NCBI GenBank assembly: GCA_945952315.1
Contig: CAMFIE010000001.1
Location: 186,001 to 250,000 of the forward strand
Reading direction: 5' to 3'
Length of the DNA stretch: 64,000 nucleotides
Origin: an uncultured Rhizobium sp.
Lineage (GTDB): Bacteria > Pseudomonadota > Alphaproteobacteria > Rhizobiales > Rhizobiaceae
The notes under the pieces were generated by a model that worked only from the letters and a program-made list of their open reading frames with translations, searched no databases and had not been told where the DNA came from. Made by a program: the position numbers and the translations under genes. This document shows, piece after piece, positions 61,932-64,000 of this stretch (position 1 is its first letter; each line of letters starts with the position of its first letter).

Positions 61932-62690
61932 TCAGAGCGAAACGGTGATGCCGCCATCCACATAAAGGATATGGCCGTTGACGAAGGTGGACGCATCCGA
62001 TGCAAGGAAAATGCAGGCGCCGATCAGCTCGTCGACCTGGCCCCAGCGGCCTGCGGGCGTGCGCTTTTCCAGCCAGGCGGAAAAGGCCGGATCATTGACC
62101 AGCGCGGCATTCAGCGGCGTCACGAAATAGCCGGGCGCTATCGCATTGCATTGCAGGCCATGCTTTGCCCAGTCGGTTGCCATGCCCTTTGTGAGATTGG
62201 CAACGGCACCCTTGGTCGCCGTATAGGGCGCAATCGACGGGCGCGCGAGTGCGGACTGGACGCTTGCAATATTGATGATCTTGCCTTTGCCGCGGCCGAT
62301 CATGTGGCGGGCAACTGCCTGCCCGACATGGAAAACCGACGCGATATTGGTCTGCAGCAGCTTTTCGAAGGCGTCAGCGGGAAAATCTTCAAGCGGTGCG
62401 CGGTGTTGCATGCCTGCATTGTTGACAAGAATGTCGATTGAACCGCTTTCTGTCTCGAAGCGGTCTATGGCGCTGCGCGCTGCCTGATGATCGGTCACAT
62501 CGAAAGCAAGCGTTTCGGTGCCTTCGGGCAACAATTTCAAGGCCTCTTGAAGCTTGGCCGGGTCGCGGCCGTTCAGCACCACGCGAGCGCCAGCCGCCGA
62601 AAGACCGCGCGCCAGCGCAAGCCCGATGCCTTGCGACGAGCCGGTCACCAGAGCCCGGCGACCTGTGAGGTTGAAAAGTTCGAGAGACAT
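61932..62690 (-). CDS. Gluconate 5-dehydrogenase-type short-chain dehydrogenase
   Basis: The 252-residue SDR of the IdnO/Gno type reduces 5-keto-D-gluconate to gluconate. The motifs are LVTGSSQGIGLALARGL, NNAGMQHRAPLEDF (family-specific NAGMQ.R.PLEDF), the catalytic YTATKGAV, and a C-terminal FVNGHILYVDGGITVSL. GAGGAATTCC precedes the ATG. It is the first gene of the leftward operon behind the 62737 operator and lies 10 bp before gntK. Confidence 0.92.
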   Translation of the reverse strand: MSLELFNLTGRRALVTGSSQGIGLALARGLSAAGARVVLNGRDPAKLQEALKLLPEGTETLAFDVTDHQAARSAIDRFETESGSIDILVNNAGMQHRAPLEDFPADAFEKLLQTNIASVFHVGQAVARHMIGRGKGKIINIASVQSALARPSIAPYTATKGAVANLTKGMATDWAKHGLQCNAIAPGYFVTPLNAALVNDPAFSAWLEKRTPAGRWGQVDELIGACIFLASDASTFVNGHILYVDGGITVSL

Positions 62691-62733
62691 GGAATTCCTC
62701 CGTTTTTTGTCTCGACAAACACCGTCAAGACCG

Positions 62734-62762
62734 TTTATGTTATCGATAACATTTGCTGTCAA
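62734..62762 (-). promoter_or_regulatory. Promoter of the leftward sugar-acid operon with operator
   Basis: On the minus strand TTGACA (62762-62757) and CATAAA (62739-62734) are 17 bases apart. The palindrome ATGTTATCGATAACAT (62737-62752) fills the spacer and covers part of the -10 box. It also lies 37 bp before the rightward dehydrogenase gene, so one site could control both directions. Confidence 0.75.
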
Positions 62763-62788
62763 GTTGTTTCCTTGGGAGGAAAGCCAAA

Positions 62789-63736
62789 GTGACGAAGCCC
62801 GAAATCCTGCAGGTTGGTCCCTATCCGGCATGGGATGAGGAGCCGCTGAATGCGGCCTTTGCGATGCACCGCTATTTCGAGGCGGCAGACCGGGAGGCTT
62901 TCCTTGCAGAGGTTGGCCCGCGCATTCGCGCCATCGCCACGCGCGGCGAGCTCGGGGCGAACCGCGCCATGATCGAGGCCTGTCCGAAACTCGAGCTGAT
63001 CTCGGTCTATGGCGTCGGCTATGATGCGGTCGATCTTGCTGCCTGCCGCGAGCGCGGCATCCGGGTTACCAACACGCCGGATGTGCTCACCAATGACGTG
63101 GCCGATCTTGGGGTCGCCATGATGCTGGTTCAATCGCGCGGCATGATTGGTGCCGAACGTTGGGTACGGGACGGCAGCTGGGCCGCGAAAGGGCTTTACC
63201 CGTTGCAGCGCAAGGTCTGGGGCCGACGCGCCGGCATTCTGGGCCTTGGCCGTATCGGAATGGAAGTGGCCCGTCGGCTGAAGGGCTTCGGCATGCAGAT
63301 TTCCTATTCGAGCCGGAGCCCGAAACCGGAAGCGGATGGCCTTGCCTATGTTGCCGATCCGGTGGAACTCGCGCGTCAGTCGGACTTCCTGTTCGTCACG
63401 CTTGCGGCATCGGCAGCCACCCGGCATATCGTCGGGCGTGAGGTCATTGCGGCGCTTGGGCCGGAAGGGATGCTGATCAACATATCGCGCGCTTCCAATA
63501 TTGATGAAGATGCGCTGCTCGAAGCGCTGGAGACGAAGGCGCTCGGGTCTGCGGCACTTGACGTCTTCGAAGGTGAGCCCCGCCTCAATCCGCGTTTCCT
63601 CGCGCTCGACAATGTGCTTCTGCAGCCGCACCATGCCTCCGGAACGGTCGAGACGCGCAAGGCGATGGGTCAGCTTCTTCGTGACAATCTGACGGCACAT
63701 TTTTCCGGGGCGGCGCTTCTGACGCCGGTTCTGTGA
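62789..63736 (+). CDS. D-isomer-specific 2-hydroxyacid dehydrogenase (2-ketogluconate reductase/GhrB-like)
   Basis: The 315-residue NAD(P)-dependent enzyme starts with GTG, with GGGAGGAAAG upstream. It has SVYGVGYDAVDL, the cofactor motif ILGLGRIGMEVARRL (about 148) and the catalytic trio: R in NISRASNID, E in FEGEP and H in QPHHASGTVET. Such enzymes reduce 2-keto acids of sugars or hydroxypyruvate. It is divergent from the gluconate dehydrogenase gene and 10 bp before the idonate dehydrogenase gene. Likely substrate a 2-keto sugar acid. Confidence 0.9.
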   Translation: MTKPEILQVGPYPAWDEEPLNAAFAMHRYFEAADREAFLAEVGPRIRAIATRGELGANRAMIEACPKLELISVYGVGYDAVDLAACRERGIRVTNTPDVLTNDVADLGVAMMLVQSRGMIGAERWVRDGSWAAKGLYPLQRKVWGRRAGILGLGRIGMEVARRLKGFGMQISYSSRSPKPEADGLAYVADPVELARQSDFLFVTLAASAATRHIVGREVIAALGPEGMLINISRASNIDEDALLEALETKALGSAALDVFEGEPRLNPRFLALDNVLLQPHHASGTVETRKAMGQLLRDNLTAHFSGAALLTPVL

Positions 63737-63746
63737 GGGCAGGTTC

Positions 63747-64000
63747 ATGAAGGTAATTGTGGCACATGCGGCAAAGGATGTCCGCATCGAAGAACGGCCG
63801 GAAGAGATGCCGGGTCCGGGCGAGGTGCGGTTACGGCTTGCGACCGGAGGGGTCTGCGGCTCGGACCTGCATTACTACAATCACGGCGGCTTCGGCTCCG
63901 TGCGCCTCAAGGAGCCGATGATCCTGGGCCATGAGGTTTCCGCCCATGTGGAGCGGCTGGGCGAAGGGGTTTCCGGTCTTGCCATCGGACAGCTGGTCGC
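63747..64000 (+). CDS. idnD: L-idonate 5-dehydrogenase-like zinc alcohol dehydrogenase, 3' end beyond window
   Basis: The first 84 residues of a medium-chain zinc dehydrogenase are visible before the right edge. The catalytic zinc ligand is in GGVCGSDLHYYNHGGFGSVRLKEPMILGHE, closely resembling the IdnD family, which oxidises L-idonate to 5-keto-D-gluconate. AGGG lies upstream of the ATG. With the SDR and gntK it gives a complete idonate-to-6-phosphogluconate path. Confidence 0.82.
   Translation, partial: MKVIVAHAAKDVRIEERPEEMPGPGEVRLRLATGGVCGSDLHYYNHGGFGSVRLKEPMILGHEVSAHVERLGEGVSGLAIGQLV

Noticed and set aside
1..64000. tRNA, rRNA, CRISPR arrays, insertion sequences, phage genes, replication origin
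   Set aside because: None was seen: no cloverleaf or rRNA-like stretches, no regularly spaced direct repeats, no transposase or integrase frames, and no repABC-type genes.

Overview
The window looks like a chromosomal or chromid segment of a free-living or plant/soil-associated alphaproteobacterium, most like the Rhizobiaceae (Rhizobium/Agrobacterium group). This rests on the GC-rich coding with G/C third positions, tightly overlapping catabolic operons (repeated TGATG and ATGA junctions), many ABC importers with private LacI/MarR/LysR/AraC/TetR regulators, and rhizobial-type gene families. The genus is inference. About 59 genes are supported. I saw no rRNA, tRNA, CRISPR array, insertion sequence or phage gene.

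Region by region. (1) 1-15284, all on the minus strand: a LacI-family repressor gene leads a co-directional series of CoA-transferase, enoyl-CoA hydratase, aldehyde dehydrogenase, a MalEFGK-type carbohydrate importer, two GMC oxidoreductases, a dimeric alpha-beta barrel protein, a Gfo/Idh/MocA dehydrogenase and an FAD flavoprotein that runs off the left edge. It has a textbook promoter with a perfect 14-bp operator in the spacer and a near-identical operator 157 bp upstream. The substrate is unknown; this is the best candidate for an undescribed catabolic system. (2) 15509-27133: tryptophan side-chain breakdown (formamidase, tryptophan 2,3-dioxygenase) joined to the aerobic 2-aminobenzoyl-CoA pathway (CoA ligase, fused monooxygenase/reductase, beta-oxidation enzymes, thioesterase, RidA-type protein, MarR regulator), with a divergent enoyl-CoA hydratase/3-hydroxyacyl-CoA dehydrogenase pair. 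Kynureninase is not in the window. (3) 27235-33255: assorted genes (acyltransferase, diguanylate cyclase with two exact-period sensor modules, DMT exporter, rhodanese divergent from a GlxA/FtrA-type regulator, small unknowns). (4) 33450-38402: a LysR regulator divergent from dabB-dabA, an energy-coupled inorganic-carbon uptake system. (5) 38572-46551: an AmiC/AmiR-like sensor and ANTAR antiterminator pair leading a dipeptide-type ABC importer and an acetamidase/formamidase, preceded by a promoter and a leader that ends in an intrinsic terminator 14 nt before the first start codon. (6) 46643-53956: two unknown genes, then a membrane-maintenance set (LplT-acyltransferase-acyl-ACP synthetase fusion, YiaAB protein, PspA/IM30) divergent from a TetR regulator, with three copies of one 13-bp operator between them. 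(7) 54069-55103: a degenerate GGDEF protein. (8) 55245-64000: an RbsABC-type importer, a GntR/IdnR-like LacI repressor, and sugar-acid genes (D-2-hydroxyacid dehydrogenase, L-idonate 5-dehydrogenase, gluconate 5-dehydrogenase-type SDR, gluconokinase, a 6-phosphogluconate/3-hydroxyisobutyrate dehydrogenase-family enzyme). They are tied together by two identical 16-bp palindromes 7.5 kb apart.

A recurring theme is the promoter layout: in several unrelated operons here the palindromic operator sits inside the -35/-10 spacer. Start codons were chosen by Shine-Dalgarno spacing and family N-termini, so several coding regions are shorter than the longest open frame. All functions are read from sequence motifs and family memory; no search was run.
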